DNA of 64,000 bases, taken from Cyclobacteriaceae bacterium. GTDB lineage: Bacteria; Bacteroidota; Bacteroidia; Cytophagales; Cyclobacteriaceae. The notes beneath the pieces are model-generated. The model worked only from the letters and a program-made list of their open reading frames with translations. It was not told the origin of the DNA and made no database searches. Below, in pieces: positions 62,678-64,000 of this stretch (the stretch's first letter is position 1; each line of letters starts with the position of its first letter). Position numbers and translations under genes: made by a program. The stretch is taken from assembly GCA_016786495.1 (NCBI GenBank), contig JAEUUJ010000086.1:1-64000 (forward strand), written 5' to 3'.

Positions 62678-64000
62678 ATGGCGATTTTAGGAACCTTGCT
62701 CAAAAAAGGCGTGCATTTGCGTGAAATGATGGAGCAGGAGTACACCTCCCCGTTCGATCTCCAGAAAAAGGAGTTGAAAGAACTCCTGATGGAAGCCAGC
62801 AACACGGAGTTCGGTAAATACTACAATTTCAAAGACATTCTGAAAGCATTCCGGAAAGGGGAGAAGGAGTTTCATAAAGTCTTCCGGCAAAACATCCCCA
62901 TTCACACGTATAATAAGATGTATGCCGACTGGTGGAAGCTTTCGCTGAAAGGAGTTAAAAATGTAACCTGGCCGGGCCGCACCAAGTATTTTGCCCTGAG
63001 TTCCGGAACGTCCGAGTCGGCCTCCAAGCACATTCCGGTAACAAAAGGAATGACGAAAGCGATTCAGCGCACCAGCCTGCGGCAAATTCTTACGTTATCA
63101 AAATATGATTTGCCGGGCGACTTTTTTACGGCCGGGATTTTAATGCTTGGCGGAAGTACCCACCTCAACAGAAAGGGAAGCTATTTCGATGGCGACCTGA
63201 GCGGTATTCAAGCCGCACGGCTGCCGTTCTGGTTTCAGCATTTTTATAAGCCCGGGAAGAAGATCGCCAAAACCCGCAACTGGGATAACAAACTGAATGA
63301 GATTACGCGTAAGGCAAAGGATTGGGATATCGGAATCATCGTAGGCGTGCCCGCGTGGATTCAAATTCTGATGGAGAAAATCATTGCGCACTATAAGGTT
63401 GACAACATTCATGAGGTTTGGCAGAACCTGCAGGTATATGTACATGGCGGAGTTTCATTTGATCCCTACCGGAAAGGCTTTGAAAAACTGTTGGGTCGCC
63501 CGATTCATTATATCGAGACGTATCTGGCGTCAGAAGGATTTATTGGTTTTCAGGCATATCCAAACAGGCGATCCATGCGCATCGTGCTGAACAATGGAAT
63601 CTTCTACGAGTTCGTGCCGTTTGAAGACAAGAATTTCGATGCCAATGGCGATATCAGACCCGATGCCGAAGCGTTAACGATTGGTGAGGTGGAAGAGGGG
63701 AAAGAGTATGCGTTGCTGCTGTCTACCTGTGCGGGGGCCTGGCGTTACCTGATTGGCGATGTGATCAAGTTCACCTCGCTGGAGGAATCGGAGATCGTGA
63801 TTACCGGACGAACGAAGCACTTCCTGAGTTTGTGTGGTGAACACCTTTCGGTGGAAAACATGAACAAAGCGCTGGAACTTAGTTGTGAAGAACTCAACAT
63901 CGCAGCACCTGAATTTACCGTTGCCGGGATTCCGCACGGAACGTTGTTCGCCCATCATTGGTACATCGGATCGGACGACAAGGTTGACGCAAAAGTGTTG
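62678..64000 (+). CDS. GH3 auxin-responsive promoter family protein, 3' end outside window
   Basis: The frame runs 441 codons to the window edge without a stop. The sequence MAILGTLLKKGVHLREMM ... YFALSSGTSESASKHIPVTK ... YIETYLASEGFIGFQ ... YRLIGDVIKFTSL-like AWRYLIGDVIKF and VITGRTKHFLSLCGEHLSVENM is the GH3 family of adenylating amide synthetases. SSGTSES is the phosphate-binding loop. Plant members join amino acids to auxin or jasmonate; the role in bacteria is unknown. The remaining part should be about 65 residues. Starts at ATG 62678, divergent from yggS. Confidence 0.9.
   Translation, partial: MAILGTLLKKGVHLREMMEQEYTSPFDLQKKELKELLMEASNTEFGKYYNFKDILKAFRKGEKEFHKVFRQNIPIHTYNKMYADWWKLSLKGVKNVTWPGRTKYFALSSGTSESASKHIPVTKGMTKAIQRTSLRQILTLSKYDLPGDFFTAGILMLGGSTHLNRKGSYFDGDLSGIQAARLPFWFQHFYKPGKKIAKTRNWDNKLNEITRKAKDWDIGIIVGVPAWIQILMEKIIAHYKVDNIHEVWQNLQVYVHGGVSFDPYRKGFEKLLGRPIHYIETYLASEGFIGFQAYPNRRSMRIVLNNGIFYEFVPFEDKNFDANGDIRPDAEALTIGEVEEGKEYALLLSTCAGAWRYLIGDVIKFTSLEESEIVITGRTKHFLSLCGEHLSVENMNKALELSCEELNIAAPEFTVAGIPHGTLFAHHWYIGSDDKVDAKVL

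Overview
The window looks like chromosomal DNA of a Bacteroidota bacterium, most likely a free-living member of the Cytophagales. This is inferred from gene content: a lipoprotein TamL next to TamB, a DUF3822 gene next to coaD, a bacterial GH3-family protein, PorT-like barrels, few convincing Shine-Dalgarno sites, and a promoter resembling the Bacteroidota -7 consensus TAnnTTTG ahead of the DUF1573 gene. No rRNA, tRNA, CRISPR array, prophage or plasmid replication gene was seen.

Layout. 8-9024 (minus): a 2,884-residue cyclic beta-1,2-glucan synthase-type protein preceded by a lone receiver protein. 9209-12819 (plus): a receiver protein and a soluble multi-PAS histidine kinase, translationally coupled. 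12820-22173 (minus): a probable envelope operon of AI-2E-type permease, YtxH, holin-X-like protein, hypothetical protein, TamB and TamL. 22381-24172 (plus): YihY, a very hydrophilic 100-residue protein and a secreted small protein. 24194-25991 (minus): an AsmA-like protein and an Lmo0937-type small membrane protein. 26195-32568: a regulatory block of small membrane protein, receiver, NtrC-type sigma-54 activator, outer-membrane barrel (minus), CHASE3 histidine kinase and a REC-PAS-kinase protein. 32569-43235: a dense collection of small stress-type genes (DUF4142, two DUF2383, YXWGXW, DUF1328, DUF2267, YtxH, CsbD, coiled-coil lipoprotein, OmpA, FAD oxidoreductase, DUF892, topoisomerase IB, iron-permease-like protein, lipocalin-like protein, cardiolipin-synthase-type phospholipase D). 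43275-47688: a YdjM-like hydrolase and an mlaE-mlaF-mlaD-terC cluster. 47731-64000: a GH2 glycosidase gene broken by an in-frame TAG, pyrE, two NUDIX genes, an alpha-2-macroglobulin lipoprotein, a RAYT transposase with REP-like hairpins, coaD, DUF3822, DUF1573, DUF423, YggS and a GH3-family gene cut by the window end.

Main observation. A repeated 18-bp inverted repeat (approximately TGTRGAA-N4-TTCTACA) occurs in six intergenic regions. Nine genes or operons near these sites or their half-sites carry a sigma-54-like -24/-12 element with the unusual -12 form TTTC or a close variant, usually 12-20 bases before the expected start codon when transcription is assumed to begin about 12 bases past the -12 box. 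Because an NtrC-type activator and candidate kinases lie in the same block, I propose a sigma-54-dependent envelope/general-stress regulon. It would control gene families that belong to the sigma-B or RpoS stress response in other phyla. This is inference from sequence pattern and has not been tested.
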